This document shows, piece by piece, positions 9,028-18,104 of a stretch of DNA of 64,000 bases. The stretch is taken from assembly GCF_019336435.1 (NCBI RefSeq), contig NZ_JAHWXQ010000001.1, forward strand, positions 1,054,001 to 1,118,000, given 5' to 3'. The DNA is from Pontibacter populi (lineage in GTDB: Bacteria > Bacteroidota > Bacteroidia > Cytophagales > Hymenobacteraceae). Below the pieces are notes generated by a model. That model had not been told where the DNA came from. It worked only from the letters and a program-made list of their open reading frames with translations, and did no database searches. The number at the start of each line of letters is the position of its first letter. The stretch's first letter is position 1. The position numbers and the translations under genes were made by a program.

Positions 9028-9417
9028 ATGATGCTACCCGATCCGGAAAAGGAAGAAATAAAACGCCTGAAAAAGAAGCTGAAGCAGCAGGAGAAAAAGA
9101 ACGTAGAGATTCGAGATCAAATGGCGGTGCAGCGCACCATATTTGCCAACGAACGTACCCTGATGGCTTATCTGCGCACTTCCATTGCCCTGTTAGCCGG
9201 TGGTATCGCAGCTATTAAGCTATCGCAGCACAAGTATATGGGGATAATCGGCTTTTTATTACTGACTTTAGGTGGCGGACTGATTATCTATAGTTTTCAC
9301 CGGTACTTCAAGAAACAGAAGCTTATAAAGCGCCAGCAAAAGGAGTTCACCCAAACCAGCCACCACCACGCAGCCATCCACGAAAAAGAAGCATCGCGCT
9401 ACGGCAACTCTGACTGA
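9028..9417 (+). CDS. DUF202 (YidH-like) membrane protein 2
   Basis: The 129-residue paralogue of the preceding gene has the same layout: a lysine-rich coiled N-terminus, the signature QMAVQRTIFANERTLMAYLRTS, and two membrane helices. The C-terminal tail is rich in Lys, Gln and His. Two consecutive ATG codons (9028 and 9031) are both possible starts. Tandem DUF202 genes may form a heteromeric membrane complex, which is an inference from pairing alone. Confidence 0.8.
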   Translation: MMLPDPEKEEIKRLKKKLKQQEKKNVEIRDQMAVQRTIFANERTLMAYLRTSIALLAGGIAAIKLSQHKYMGIIGFLLLTLGGGLIIYSFHRYFKKQKLIKRQQKEFTQTSHHHAAIHEKEASRYGNSD

Positions 9418-9516
9418 GCTATAGCTACAGGAAAGTTACCAAATGCTAAACCAATTGCGCTGATTTGCTGTTAAGAAGGGTTGGAGTTTTACTGTCGTAA
9501 AGCGCTGGCAATTTTA

Positions 9517-9524
9517 TACCTTTG
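9517..9524 (+). promoter_or_regulatory. Candidate -7 element for uvrA
   Basis: TACCTTTG matches TAnnTTTG exactly and lies 25 bases before the uvrA ATG. I see no good TTTG at the -33 distance, so this is moderately supported. Confidence 0.35.
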
Positions 9525-9548
9525 CTATTTAAAATCAACGCATCCTGA

Positions 9549-12446
9549 ATGGCTTTAGAACAAAAGCAACCTACAGATACCGGCGTAGCTTCAGCAGCCT
9601 TCTCGCATAACGGCGAAACGCAGCAGATTGAAGTATATGGCGCCCGCGAACATAATCTCAAAAACATATCTATAACCCTGCCGCGCTACAAGCTGGTTGT
9701 CTTTACAGGCATCAGCGGGTCCGGCAAATCGTCGCTGGCTTTCGATACCATTTACGCCGAAGGGCAGCGCCGCTACATGGAGACCTTCTCGGCCTACGCC
9801 CGCTCGTTTATGGGTGGCCTGGAGCGACCCGATGTAGACAAGATCGAAGGCCTGTCGCCGGTAATATCTATTGAGCAGAAAACCACGAGCCGTAACCCGC
9901 GCTCTACCGTTGGTACCATTACCGAGATCTACGACTTTATGCGCCTGTTGTGGGCCCGTACCGCTGAGGCATTTAGTTATGTAACCGGCGAGAAAATGGT
10001 GCGCCAGAGCGATGACCAGATCGTAAACCACATCCTCGAGAACTTCGATGGCAAACGAATTGTGGTGTTGGCGCCGGTGGTAAAAGGCCGAAAAGGACAT
10101 TACCGCGAGCTTTTTCAGCAGATCCGAAAAATGGGTTTCATCCGCGCCCGCGTAGATGGTGAGTTGCTGGAGATCACGCCAAAGATGCAGGTAGACCGCT
10201 ATAAAATTCACGACATCGAGATCGTAATTGATAAGATCGTGGTGAAGGAAGAGGACCGTTTCCGTTTGTCGAGCTCCATACAAAATGCCCTGACGCATGG
10301 CAAAGGCACTGCCCTTATCCTGGATGTAGATACCGATAAGGCACACTTCTTCTCACGCCACCTCATGGACCCTGCTACCGGTATTGCCTACGACGATCCG
10401 GCTCCGAACTCTTTCTCCTTCAACTCGCCTTATGGTGCCTGCCCGGTTTGTAACGGCTTGGGTGAGATACAGGAAATTACAGAAGAATCAGTTATCCCGG
10501 ATAAAAGCCTGAGCATACGCCGTGGTGGCATTGCCCCGCTTGGTGAGTACCGCGATATCTGGATCTTTAAGCAGATAGAAGCCCTGTTCAAGCACTTTAA
10601 GGTTTCGGTATCTACGCCGCTGAAGGATTTGCCAGAAGATGTGATGAAGGTATTGTTATATGGCTTGGAAGAAGACCTGGAAGTGAATACCAAGAAAGGC
10701 AACTATGTAGTAGAGTTTGAAGGTATCATCAACTTCCTGAAAGGCCAGATGGAGTCTGATTCTGACAACATTCGTTCGTGGGTAGAAGACTTTACACAAA
10801 CAAATACCTGCCCGGAATGTCTTGGCTATCGACTGAAAAAAGAATCGCTGCACTTTAAGATTGCCGGCAAAAACATTGGTGAGCTTTCGGTGCTGGATAT
10901 AAACAAGCTTGCTGCCTGGTTCGAAGGTCTGGAAGACAGAATGAACGAGCGCCAGAATGTTATCGCCAGAGAACTGCTGAAGGAGATCCGGAAACGTATC
11001 GGCTTTTTGCTGGATGTTGGCCTAGATTACCTGAGCCTGCACCGCCCGGTTAAAACTTTATCCGGTGGCGAGAGTCAGCGTATCAGGTTGGCCACACAGA
11101 TCGGAACGCAGCTGGTTGGCGTGCTTTATATTATGGATGAACCTAGTATAGGCCTGCACCAGCGCGACAACGAACGCCTGATAAATGCCCTGAAAGACCT
11201 GCGCGATTTGGGCAACTCCATTATAGTGGTGGAGCATGACAAAGACATGATCATGCAGGCAGATTACGTAGTAGACATAGGGCCGGGCGCAGGTATACAT
11301 GGCGGCCAGGTGGTGACAGCGGGCACCCCGGAAGAAATGATGAATGCCGGAACGACCACTGCCGACTTCCTGAGTAACCGCCGCGGCATTGCTGTACCAC
11401 GTACCAAACGCCCGGGCAACGGCGAAACACTGAAACTGATTGGGGCTACCGGCAACAACCTGAAAAACGTAACCCTGGAGCTTCCATTAGGCAAAATGAT
11501 CTGCGTAACCGGCGTATCAGGGTCAGGCAAATCATCCTTGATTCACGACACGCTTTACCCGATTCTGAACACCTATTTCTTCAGGGCCAAGCGTGAACCG
11601 CTGCCTTATAAAAAGATTGAAGGGCTGGATAAAATAGACAAGGTTATTGAAGTAGACCAATCGCCGATTGGCCGTACGCCGCGCTCTAACCCTGCTACGT
11701 ATACCGGTGTGTTTACAGATATCAGAACACTGTTTGCACAACTACCGGAAGCAAAGATAAGAGGGTATAACCCGGGACGTTTCTCGTTTAACGTAAAAGG
11801 TGGCCGTTGCGAGGCCTGCGAAGGTGCCGGTATGCGAACAATAGAAATGAACTTTTTGCCGGATGTGTATGTGCCGTGCGAAGTGTGCAAAGGCAAGCGC
11901 TATAACCGCGAAACCCTGGAAGTGCGCTTTAAAGGCAAAAGCATTACCGACGTGCTGGACATGACCGTGGAGCAGGCCGTAGATTTCTTCGAGAGTCAGC
12001 CACGCATTCTGCGCAAGATTAAGACCCTGAACGAAGTTGGCTTAGGTTACATTACACTTGGCCAGCAGGCTACGACCCTATCAGGTGGTGAGGCACAACG
12101 TGTAAAACTGGCAACCGAACTATCGAAAAAAGATACCGGGCAGACGCTTTATATCCTGGATGAGCCTACAACCGGACTTCACTTCCAGGACATTGAGCAC
12201 CTTTCAGAAGTACTGCATAAACTAACCGACAAAGGCAATACGGTACTTATCATCGAGCACAACCTGGACCTGATCAAGATTGCAGACTGGATCATTGATA
12301 TTGGCCCCGAGGGTGGTGAAGGCGGCGGAACTATAGTTGCGAAAGGTACCCCGGAAGAAGTTGCCAAGGTAAAGAAAGGCTATACTTCCAGATTCCTGAA
12401 AGAGGAACTGGCAACCAGCCACTACCGCGAAGACGGGCAGGAATAG
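9549..12446 (+). CDS. uvrA: UvrABC excinuclease subunit A
   Basis: The 965-residue protein is the damage-recognition ATPase of nucleotide excision repair, working as a dimer with UvrB. Walker A of domain I is GISGSGKS at 54-61, and a second GVSGSGKSS lies in domain II. Zinc-binding CxxC pairs are visible at CPVCNGLG and CPECLGYR in the first half and at CEACEGAG and CEVCKGKR in the second. Two signature motifs, LSGGESQRIRLA and LSGGEAQRVKLA, are present. Everything expected for a full-length UvrA is there. It is convergent with the DUF4142 genes across a shared hairpin terminator. Confidence 0.98.
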   Translation: MALEQKQPTDTGVASAAFSHNGETQQIEVYGAREHNLKNISITLPRYKLVVFTGISGSGKSSLAFDTIYAEGQRRYMETFSAYARSFMGGLERPDVDKIEGLSPVISIEQKTTSRNPRSTVGTITEIYDFMRLLWARTAEAFSYVTGEKMVRQSDDQIVNHILENFDGKRIVVLAPVVKGRKGHYRELFQQIRKMGFIRARVDGELLEITPKMQVDRYKIHDIEIVIDKIVVKEEDRFRLSSSIQNALTHGKGTALILDVDTDKAHFFSRHLMDPATGIAYDDPAPNSFSFNSPYGACPVCNGLGEIQEITEESVIPDKSLSIRRGGIAPLGEYRDIWIFKQIEALFKHFKVSVSTPLKDLPEDVMKVLLYGLEEDLEVNTKKGNYVVEFEGIINFLKGQMESDSDNIRSWVEDFTQTNTCPECLGYRLKKESLHFKIAGKNIGELSVLDINKLAAWFEGLEDRMNERQNVIARELLKEIRKRIGFLLDVGLDYLSLHRPVKTLSGGESQRIRLATQIGTQLVGVLYIMDEPSIGLHQRDNERLINALKDLRDLGNSIIVVEHDKDMIMQADYVVDIGPGAGIHGGQVVTAGTPEEMMNAGTTTADFLSNRRGIAVPRTKRPGNGETLKLIGATGNNLKNVTLELPLGKMICVTGVSGSGKSSLIHDTLYPILNTYFFRAKREPLPYKKIEGLDKIDKVIEVDQSPIGRTPRSNPATYTGVFTDIRTLFAQLPEAKIRGYNPGRFSFNVKGGRCEACEGAGMRTIEMNFLPDVYVPCEVCKGKRYNRETLEVRFKGKSITDVLDMTVEQAVDFFESQPRILRKIKTLNEVGLGYITLGQQATTLSGGEAQRVKLATELSKKDTGQTLYILDEPTTGLHFQDIEHLSEVLHKLTDKGNTVLIIEHNLDLIKIADWIIDIGPEGGEGGGTIVAKGTPEEVAKVKKGYTSRFLKEELATSHYREDGQE

Positions 12447-12502
12447 CAGGTGATATCATAAAAAAGCCCTTGTTCGCATCCTGCAAGCAAGAGCAATTAA
12501 CC

Positions 12503-12537
12503 AAAAGCCGCAGCTATAGTTTATAGTTGCGGCTTTA
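12503..12537. terminator. Bidirectional terminator between uvrA and DUF4142 gene
   Basis: AAAGCCGCA (12504-12512) pairs with TGCGGCTTT (12528-12536). The loop carries a CTATAGTTTATAGTT run. Its position between convergent genes suggests it serves both. Confidence 0.75.
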
Positions 12538-12540
12538 TAG

Positions 12541-13107
12541 TTACTGTATCTTCTTTTCCAGCGCCTCGGCCTGCTCCAGATGTTGCCTTATAAGCGGTAG
12601 CTGCCGCGATGCATATTGCTTTACTTCCATCGAGACGCCATTCTCAGACATATCCTGGTAGCGGTCCAGCAACTCATCGTGCAGGTGCCTGACTTCCCTG
12701 ATGTAAGCCAGATCAAATGCAATACCTTCCTTGGAGGCTACTTCCTCGTAGATTTCCTTATGTGCATTGCCCAGGGTTTGCGGTAACACAAAATTAGCCC
12801 GACTGCTCAGTTCCTGTAGTTCTGTAAGCATCTGCTCGTGCTCTTCCTGCATTTGCTGCGCCATTGCCTTCACTTCGGGGCTTACGCCTCTGGTAATAGC
12901 TTCCTTGCTTAGCTGCAGATACAACATATCTGCGCTGGCGGCTTCAGCCACAAAAATGGCATCATTCTGCATGTTCTTTACACCGGCCTGTTCTAATTGC
13001 GCTACACTCTGCTTAGCGGCCGCTTTTATACTGTCGTCAGAGTTACAGCTTACCTGCGTAAAGAGCAACACCCCAAACAGCACACTATAGAATAAATATC
13101 TTTTCAT
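12541..13107 (-). CDS. DUF4142 lipoprotein 1
   Basis: The 188-residue protein begins with a lipoprotein signal ending in the lipobox-like VSC, so it is probably anchored by Cys after cleavage. The rest is all-helical with the DUF4142 pattern (EAASADMLYLQLSKEA, then VKAMAQQMQEEHEQM, and a long final helix). The fold is ferritin-like, and similar proteins are found in the periplasm or outer membrane with unknown role. I chose the ATG at 13107, which has AAGGA directly before it. The in-frame ATG at 13125 does not. A paralogue lies upstream in the same direction. Confidence 0.82.
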   Translation of the reverse strand: MKRYLFYSVLFGVLLFTQVSCNSDDSIKAAAKQSVAQLEQAGVKNMQNDAIFVAEAASADMLYLQLSKEAITRGVSPEVKAMAQQMQEEHEQMLTELQELSSRANFVLPQTLGNAHKEIYEEVASKEGIAFDLAYIREVRHLHDELLDRYQDMSENGVSMEVKQYASRQLPLIRQHLEQAEALEKKIQ

Positions 13108-13190
13108 AGTTCCTTGATTAAACAAAAAGCATCTGTTAAGTATAGTTACTTACAGATGCTTCTATATGTTTTAAAGATTTATGCGCCGGT

Positions 13191-13772
13191 TTATTTTTTC
13201 TGTTTATCCAGCATATCGTTTATCTGTTTGGCACGGTCAAGATGTTTGCGCAGGGTAACAACTGTTTTACTGGCAAAGGCTTTTACTTCCGGGTCCTGCA
13301 GGTTTTGTGCAGCTTCGTCAAATTCTTTTACATCATCCTCGTGGTCATCCACCATCAGGTCCATGTAGGCATTATCAAAGTCAGCACCAGTTTTATCACG
13401 CAGGTTGTTAATGTGATCCATGTGGTCTTTGCTCATGCTATCAGGCAAAATGATACTTTTGGTGCCTGCCAGTGCTTTTAGCTCATCGTTTGCCTTGGTA
13501 TGGTCGGTTACCATCATTTGTGCAAAGCTTTTCACATCGGCGTGCTGTGCTTTTTGCTGGGCTATTTTGCCAAGCTCTACCTCCATCATACCGCCGCTGG
13601 CTGCTTCGGTCATAAATTCTGAGACGTCATCTTTTGTCTCTTCCATAGGCGTATCTTCAAACGCCTGTTCGTTTGCTTCCTGTGCTTCCTCTACTGGTTC
13701 CTTTTTCTGATTACAGCTAAAGCCGAATAGCAAAGCACATGCAATTAATGTTGTTGATGTTAATTTTTTCAT
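13191..13772 (-). CDS. DUF4142 lipoprotein 2
   Basis: The 193-residue DUF4142 protein has signal peptide MKKLTSTTLIACALLFGFSC with a lipobox Cys, then an acidic linker rich in Glu, and a four-helix DUF4142 domain containing FAQMMVTDHTKANDELKAL. It resembles the downstream gene in layout and helix sequence, and the two are probably a duplication in one operon. The upstream in-frame ATGs (to 13871) would add non-family residues and spoil the signal peptide. TATAGTT half-sites are dense in its leader. Confidence 0.82.
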   Translation of the reverse strand: MKKLTSTTLIACALLFGFSCNQKKEPVEEAQEANEQAFEDTPMEETKDDVSEFMTEAASGGMMEVELGKIAQQKAQHADVKSFAQMMVTDHTKANDELKALAGTKSIILPDSMSKDHMDHINNLRDKTGADFDNAYMDLMVDDHEDDVKEFDEAAQNLQDPEVKAFASKTVVTLRKHLDRAKQINDMLDKQKK

Positions 13773-13987
13773 AGTTTTATAGTTTGTTAAGTTGTACATT
13801 ATCAAGTTGCAACATATTTTATACGCCCTAATAATCATCTGGTTATAACGTAAGTTGCTATAGCCAGCCACTAATGCTCAGGCTTTGTCTAATGCCATTC
13901 GTTTTTGCGTAAAGAGTATAGTTACTTTGCTGTTTGTTATTATAGTTTCAGGCTTAAACTATAGTTTTGCCTCTAAATCCCAGCTCT

Positions 13988-14704
13988 ATGAAAAAAGAAT
14001 TACACACGCTGTTTAAAGCATTTTTATTCCTGCTGTGCCTGCTATCCTTACAAGTAGCTTCGGCGCAGCGTGGGCAAGAGCAGGACCCGGACGCGCCAGA
14101 CATAAAAGAGATAGACAAAGCGCACGACCGTATCATAAAATTGCACCCGGTACAGTTAGGCGAAATATACCTGTCGCTGGAAAAGCTACGGACAGAGCGT
14201 GTAGCCAACGAATACGGGATCGGGTATATCTATAAAAGTTACCTGAAAGACGGGACAGAGGATTGGGAAGATTTTGAAGCGAAAGATGTGATGGGGGTAG
14301 CCGTACACATGAGCCAGCGCCACTACACTTCCAAAAAGAAAAGCGCTCCATTCGGTTTTTTTCATGGGCCGGTATTTGGCTATCGCTTTCTGCTCTTCGA
14401 CAAAGATGTTTTTGAATTGCCCGAGCAGGACCCCACCTCGCCCAACTACCGCTTTGTAGGCCGCCTGTACCAGCACTCGTTAGACCTTAGCTACCAGATT
14501 GGGTATCAGCACCTGTTAGGCAGGCATTTTACACTGGAACTTGCCGGTGCGCTGGGTGGCCGTGTAAAATATGCCAAAGCCAGCAGTGCTGACGAGTTAT
14601 TGCCTGAGCACATAATCGGCTACGAACTCATCCGCGACGAAAGTTCTTACATTGCAGCAACACCGCTCGGCAAACTTAAATTTTCTGTGGGTTATTCCTT
14701 TTGA
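13988..14704 (+). CDS. Secreted protein of unknown function
   Basis: The 238-residue protein has a clear N-terminal signal peptide ending in VASAQ. The mature part starts with a charged Arg/Asp-rich stretch and continues with strands containing many aromatic residues. It ends in Phe, as outer-membrane barrels often do (VGYSF). I do not recognise a family. A periplasmic or outer-membrane location is likely. The start at 13988 is chosen because it opens the signal peptide; the frame extends upstream to a TTG. A perfect long hairpin terminator follows. Confidence 0.65.
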   Translation: MKKELHTLFKAFLFLLCLLSLQVASAQRGQEQDPDAPDIKEIDKAHDRIIKLHPVQLGEIYLSLEKLRTERVANEYGIGYIYKSYLKDGTEDWEDFEAKDVMGVAVHMSQRHYTSKKKSAPFGFFHGPVFGYRFLLFDKDVFELPEQDPTSPNYRFVGRLYQHSLDLSYQIGYQHLLGRHFTLELAGALGGRVKYAKASSADELLPEHIIGYELIRDESSYIAATPLGKLKFSVGYSF

Positions 14705-14711
14705 CACCTTT

Positions 14712-14756
14712 ACAAGATAAAAGCCTGCTGCATAACGCAACAGGCTTTTATCTTGT
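14712..14756. terminator. Perfect 16-bp bidirectional terminator
   Basis: ACAAGATAAAAGCCTG (14712-14727) pairs without mismatch to 14741-14756 around a 13-base loop. It lies between two convergent genes, with A-runs and T-runs inside the stem, so it can terminate either strand. Confidence 0.9.
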
Positions 14757-14774
14757 AGACCTTAATAGCTATAG

Positions 14775-15503
14775 TTACTTTACAATTTTGTTTAGCACTG
14801 TGTAAGACTGCAGCTTCCCGTTTTTATAAGCTTCTGACCGTACCATACCAACTCCCGGCACAAAATATTCTACTGTCTGGAGGCGCGTTGCCGGCATGTT
14901 CATTCCCATTGCTCTGGTCTGCATTTCCATGTCCTGGTTTATTTTAAAAGCACTATAGGCGCCGGCTGGCACATGTATACTTTCCTTATCACCCACGGTA
15001 CGTTCCGTTATGTTCATAACAATAGAAGTTAACGCCTGGCCGCTTTGCTTATCCAGCACATCAATAGTAAAGGTACCATCGTCCAGTTTCTGCCCTGTTG
15101 TTAACATTAAAGGATAATTTAAATGGTCACCATGCATCTTCACATCCATATTCTGGTAAGCCGCAAACATTTCCGGATCCATCATAGATCGTATATCAAC
15201 CAGGATGCTTCCGTTCTGACAGGTAACAGTATAATCACTTTCGGTGGCGAGCTCCCCTTTTTCGTCGAAGACCTTACTATGCAGGGTAGCTTCCGTTTTT
15301 GTAGGACTGCTGTTAACAGATGTCACTTTGTACTGTACCCTGCCTGTCAGCTTATCTTTTTTATCATAGTTTGCCAGTTCATATTCGGCGTTGTTGTGGA
15401 GCATATAATACCCAGAACAATCCTGGGCCAATACCCGCACCGGCACTGAAACTATAGTTGCTACTATAAAAACAAACAGAAAGGAAAATATCTTATTCTT
15501 CAT
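14775..15503 (-). CDS. TapB/DUF3108-like periplasmic protein
   Basis: The 242-residue protein has a signal peptide ending at about residue 26 (VRVLAQ). The mature domain is beta-rich, with a CSGYYMLHNNAEYEL start and a C-terminal YFVPGVGMVRSEAYKNGK segment typical of the DUF3108/TapB-like group. Members are periplasmic proteins with a lipocalin-like or beta-sandwich fold and no known enzymatic role. The start at 15503 opens the signal peptide; an earlier ATG at 15575 would add 24 unrelated residues. The gene stands alone between terminators. Confidence 0.65.
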   Translation of the reverse strand: MKNKIFSFLFVFIVATIVSVPVRVLAQDCSGYYMLHNNAEYELANYDKKDKLTGRVQYKVTSVNSSPTKTEATLHSKVFDEKGELATESDYTVTCQNGSILVDIRSMMDPEMFAAYQNMDVKMHGDHLNYPLMLTTGQKLDDGTFTIDVLDKQSGQALTSIVMNITERTVGDKESIHVPAGAYSAFKINQDMEMQTRAMGMNMPATRLQTVEYFVPGVGMVRSEAYKNGKLQSYTVLNKIVK

Positions 15504-15621
15504 GTGTCTACAGATTTGGTTAAAGGATTTCAGGCAGGCAACTATAACATATGGTTGATCAGCACAACCCCACAAGCTATAAGTACGAACATAAAACGTA
15601 AACAGCTTTTAGTAACTATAA

Positions 15622-15648
15622 AAAAAGCCGGAGCATGGCCCCGGCTTC
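15622..15648 (-). terminator. Terminator of the enoyl-CoA isomerase gene
   Basis: On the minus strand AGAAGCCGG pairs with CCGGCTTTTTT across a short GC-rich loop, 28 bases beyond the stop codon. Confidence 0.75.
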
Positions 15649-15675
15649 TGATATCGTTTAAACTATAAGCTATAG

Positions 15676-16458
15676 TTATGCTCCTTTAAATTCGGGTTTC
15701 CGTTTCTCGTTAAAGGCTGTTACACCTTCTTTATAGTCAGCAGAATTACCGGCAATCTTCTGGCAATGAGCTTCATAATCCAGCATCTCATCCAGAGATG
15801 AATTGAAAGACTTGTTCAGCATTTTCTTCATCAGGCCGATGGCTTTGGTTGGCGCTACAGCATAGCGGGCCGCAAGTTCTGCTACTGCCGCATCCAGTTC
15901 TTCCGGTGCCACTACCTTGTTTACCATACCCAGCTGCAAAGCTTCTTCCGCAGATACTTTTGAGCCCAGCGTGCTCAGTTCAAATGCCTTAAGCGAGCCA
16001 ACGACACGCGGCAGGAAAAACGAGGAACCGGAATCCAGCACCAGTCCTACATTTACAAATACTTCTATCATACTAGCCGCCGTAGATGCTACTACCATAT
16101 CGCAAGCCAAGGCCAGCGAGCAACCCGCTCCTGCAGCTACCCCATTCAGCTTACAGATGATCGGCTTTGGTAAGTTGCGCATGGCACGTATAATCGGGTT
16201 ATAGCGTTTCTCCAGCGACTCTGAAAGATCACGTTTGCTGGCACTGGCAATGGCCTTCAGATCCTGACCGGAGCAGAAAGCTTTTCCAGCACCGGTCAAT
16301 ATTACTACACGCACATTATCATCGCGGGTTACCTGTTTCAGGGCATCCTGCAGATCGTAGCTTTGCTGGTCGTTAAAGGCATTAAATACATCTGGTCGGT
16401 TTAATGTGATGGTTGCCACACCATCCTGCACGTCATATAGTAAGCACTCGTAAGTCAT
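15676..16458 (-). CDS. Enoyl-CoA hydratase/isomerase family protein, PaaG-like
   Basis: The 260-residue crotonase-fold protein has the CoA and oxyanion segments FCSGQDL and NGVAAGAGCSLALACD. At the catalytic loop it reads VGLVLDSGSSFFLPR. The second acid is Asp, and the first Glu of classical hydratases is not evident. That pattern is the one of PaaG, the 1,2-epoxyphenylacetyl-CoA isomerase, and of related double-bond isomerases. No other phenylacetate gene lies nearby, so the substrate is not certain. A very good Bacteroidota promoter precedes it. Confidence 0.82.
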   Translation of the reverse strand: MTYECLLYDVQDGVATITLNRPDVFNAFNDQQSYDLQDALKQVTRDDNVRVVILTGAGKAFCSGQDLKAIASASKRDLSESLEKRYNPIIRAMRNLPKPIICKLNGVAAGAGCSLALACDMVVASTAASMIEVFVNVGLVLDSGSSFFLPRVVGSLKAFELSTLGSKVSAEEALQLGMVNKVVAPEELDAAVAELAARYAVAPTKAIGLMKKMLNKSFNSSLDEMLDYEAHCQKIAGNSADYKEGVTAFNEKRKPEFKGA

Positions 16459-16486
16459 AGTCTAATGGGTTTGTTTTGTAGTTATT

Positions 16487-16517
16487 CAAAGGTAATGAAG
16501 ATGGGGTTAAGTGCAAA
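16487..16517 (-). promoter_or_regulatory. Bacteroidota sigma-ABfr-type promoter for the isomerase gene
   Basis: On the minus strand TTTG (16514-16517) and TACCTTTG (16487-16494) are separated by exactly 19 bases, the consensus arrangement TTTG-N19-TAnnTTTG. The gene's ATG lies 28 bases downstream. It is the best promoter match I found in the window. Confidence 0.65.
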
Positions 16518-16599
16518 GTCAATGTGCTAAAGGCCAATTTGCTTTTGTAATTCTTACAATTTGAGAAAAGCTTGATCGTATGGTTTCTATTTTGCCATT

Positions 16600-17290
16600 T
16601 TGAGTATAAGCTAAGACCTAGCAGAGGGCGCAGCTCCTGCTAGCGTCTGAGCTATTGTTGATTTACTTCTCTTTTGTCATTTCGAACAAAGTGAGAAATC
16701 TATCTCAGCTTATAGTTGAGATTACTACTATTCGAACCAAGCCTTCCTTTCATAGCTGCTTCTAATCCTGGGAGCTTTACAAGCCTATAGTTTCAATTTA
16801 GCTTTGGTGCCCTCAGGGCCGGGAGGCCCCGTCTTCGGGCATCGCGCGGTGTACATTTCTTTTGTTCGTTCCTCACAATACCTTTGGTACCAGAAATCTA
16901 CAAGGCGCTCAACCCAAAGACTGAGATCTATCGATAGCTATAGTACTTTTATAGTTTGAACCGGTAAGCTTCGAGATTGATCGTGGTGAGAGTTTCGTAG
17001 GGCCAAGTAAACTTGGCCTGCTCATGGTCGGTAACTATAGAATTATAGCTTAGAAATTTGCAAAGCGGTAATTGTCCCCTCGAGGGGACTACAGGGGTGT
17101 TGAAACGGTAACTATAGAACTATAGCTCAAACTATTCCTACAACAAGAATTCCCCTCTCGGGAGGGGTAGGGGTGGGTTAAAAACAGCAACTATAAAACT
17201 TTAGCCACCAACTATAGCAGTAACCTAAAGCTCCCCGCCTTAGACAAGGAGGGGCTGGGGGTGGTTGGACTACGGCAACTATGAACCTAT
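16600..17290 (-). repeat. Composite hairpin repeat island, copy A
   Basis: This island has no credible gene. On the minus strand it carries, in order, the GGCGGGGAGC word (near 17230), CCCCTC/GAGGGG hairpins (near 17085 and 17155), an 8-bp hairpin GGCCAAGT/ACTTGGCC (17001-17018), the invariant core (16801-16930), the GAGCTCCCAGGAT-like unit (near 16770), an AGATAGATTTCTC unit (near 16700) and a CTAGCAG/CTGCTAG hairpin (16618-16643). The same units recur in the same order in copies B, C and D. Flanking genes are on the minus strand, so the island is codirectional with the gene upstream of it. Confidence 0.8.
16801..16930 (-). repeat. Invariant core of island A (putative structured RNA)
   Basis: The 130-base core holds a GC-rich block (16806-16855) nearly identical in all four copies, and a hairpin at 16876-16892. 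On the minus strand that hairpin is TGGTACC/GGTATTG with loop AAA. Copies B and C have GGTGCT/AGCATT at the same place, a compensated change. Confidence 0.6.
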
Positions 17291-17437
17291 AAACCGTATC
17301 TAAACAAAACCTGAAACCCTTCCTCTCAAAAGAACCAATGCTGGATTACAGCGAAAGTCTTTTAGTTATCAAAACGCTTAACACGATGATAATAGACAAG
17401 CGATCATCAACCGATCTGCAGCGGTGTAACATTACCT

Positions 17438-18025
17438 CTATTTCTGGCTGATGCAGAAGCTGAGGCTTGCCTGTACCGTTTGGTTGTATGCCTTAAAGTC
17501 TTTGTAGATGCTTGACAGGCCTACATGGTGGCGGACACCAAACGTAAGCTTGCTCTCGTTGCCAACCGAAAAGCCATAGGCAAAGCCAAAGTCATTTCCT
17601 TTTGCTTTGTTATCCGTCACGTCGATAGCCTCATATTCGTACTTAGCTTTTAAAAGGAGTGCTGCATAAGGGCCAGCCTGTATGCTAAAACTTGGGGCAG
17701 GGTAATATTTCAGCATGATCGGGATGGCTAAGTAATGCATCAAAAGGTGGCCACGCCCTTTCTCTCCCGCACCCTGCAGCGAATATTGTATCTCCGGCTG
17801 AATACCAAAATGCTCGCTCTCCATATACAATGCGTAAATGCCGGCGTTTGCCCCAAACTGCCTCTCCAGGTTCTGCATATCTCCCGAAAAAGTGGACAGG
17901 TTTGCCCCACCTTTAATGCCGGTATAACTTCTTTTGGCGAACTGTTCTTGCTGAGAGTTATCCTGCGCCATACTGCCGCTGCCCAGGCAGGTTAAAAAAA
18001 GCAATAGAAAGTAAAATTTGTTCAT
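17438..18025 (-). CDS. PorT-like outer-membrane beta-barrel protein
   Basis: The 195-residue protein has a signal peptide ending in SMAQ. It is followed by alternating hydrophobic strands beginning TGIKGGANLSTFSG, the usual first strand of the outer membrane beta-barrel/porin family of Bacteroidota, and a C-terminal strand ASLSFCISQK. Length fits a small 8-stranded barrel. Role is unknown; no secretion-system gene lies nearby. It lies downstream of asnS in the same direction but is separated by a hairpin, so it may have its own promoter. Confidence 0.75.
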   Translation of the reverse strand: MNKFYFLLLFLTCLGSGSMAQDNSQQEQFAKRSYTGIKGGANLSTFSGDMQNLERQFGANAGIYALYMESEHFGIQPEIQYSLQGAGEKGRGHLLMHYLAIPIMLKYYPAPSFSIQAGPYAALLLKAKYEYEAIDVTDNKAKGNDFGFAYGFSVGNESKLTFGVRHHVGLSSIYKDFKAYNQTVQASLSFCISQK

Positions 18026-18049
18026 ATGAAAAAGGTTGGGTTGAATGAT

Positions 18050-18080
18050 AAACGCCCGGCTAAATTATAGCCAGGCGTTT
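18050..18080 (-). terminator. Hairpin downstream of asnS
   Basis: AAACGCC (18050-18056) pairs with GGCGTTT (18074-18080), with an inner GGC/GCC extension. The U-run is short, so it may attenuate rather than stop transcription. A full AACTATAGTT lies next to it at 18091-18100. Confidence 0.55.
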
Positions 18081-18104
18081 GATAACTATAAACTATAGTT
18101 CAGT

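Noticed and set aside
16459-17437. Possible insertion-sequence remnant
   Set aside because: There is no transposase-like frame or paired terminal repeats. The content is the same repeat modules found at three other sites.
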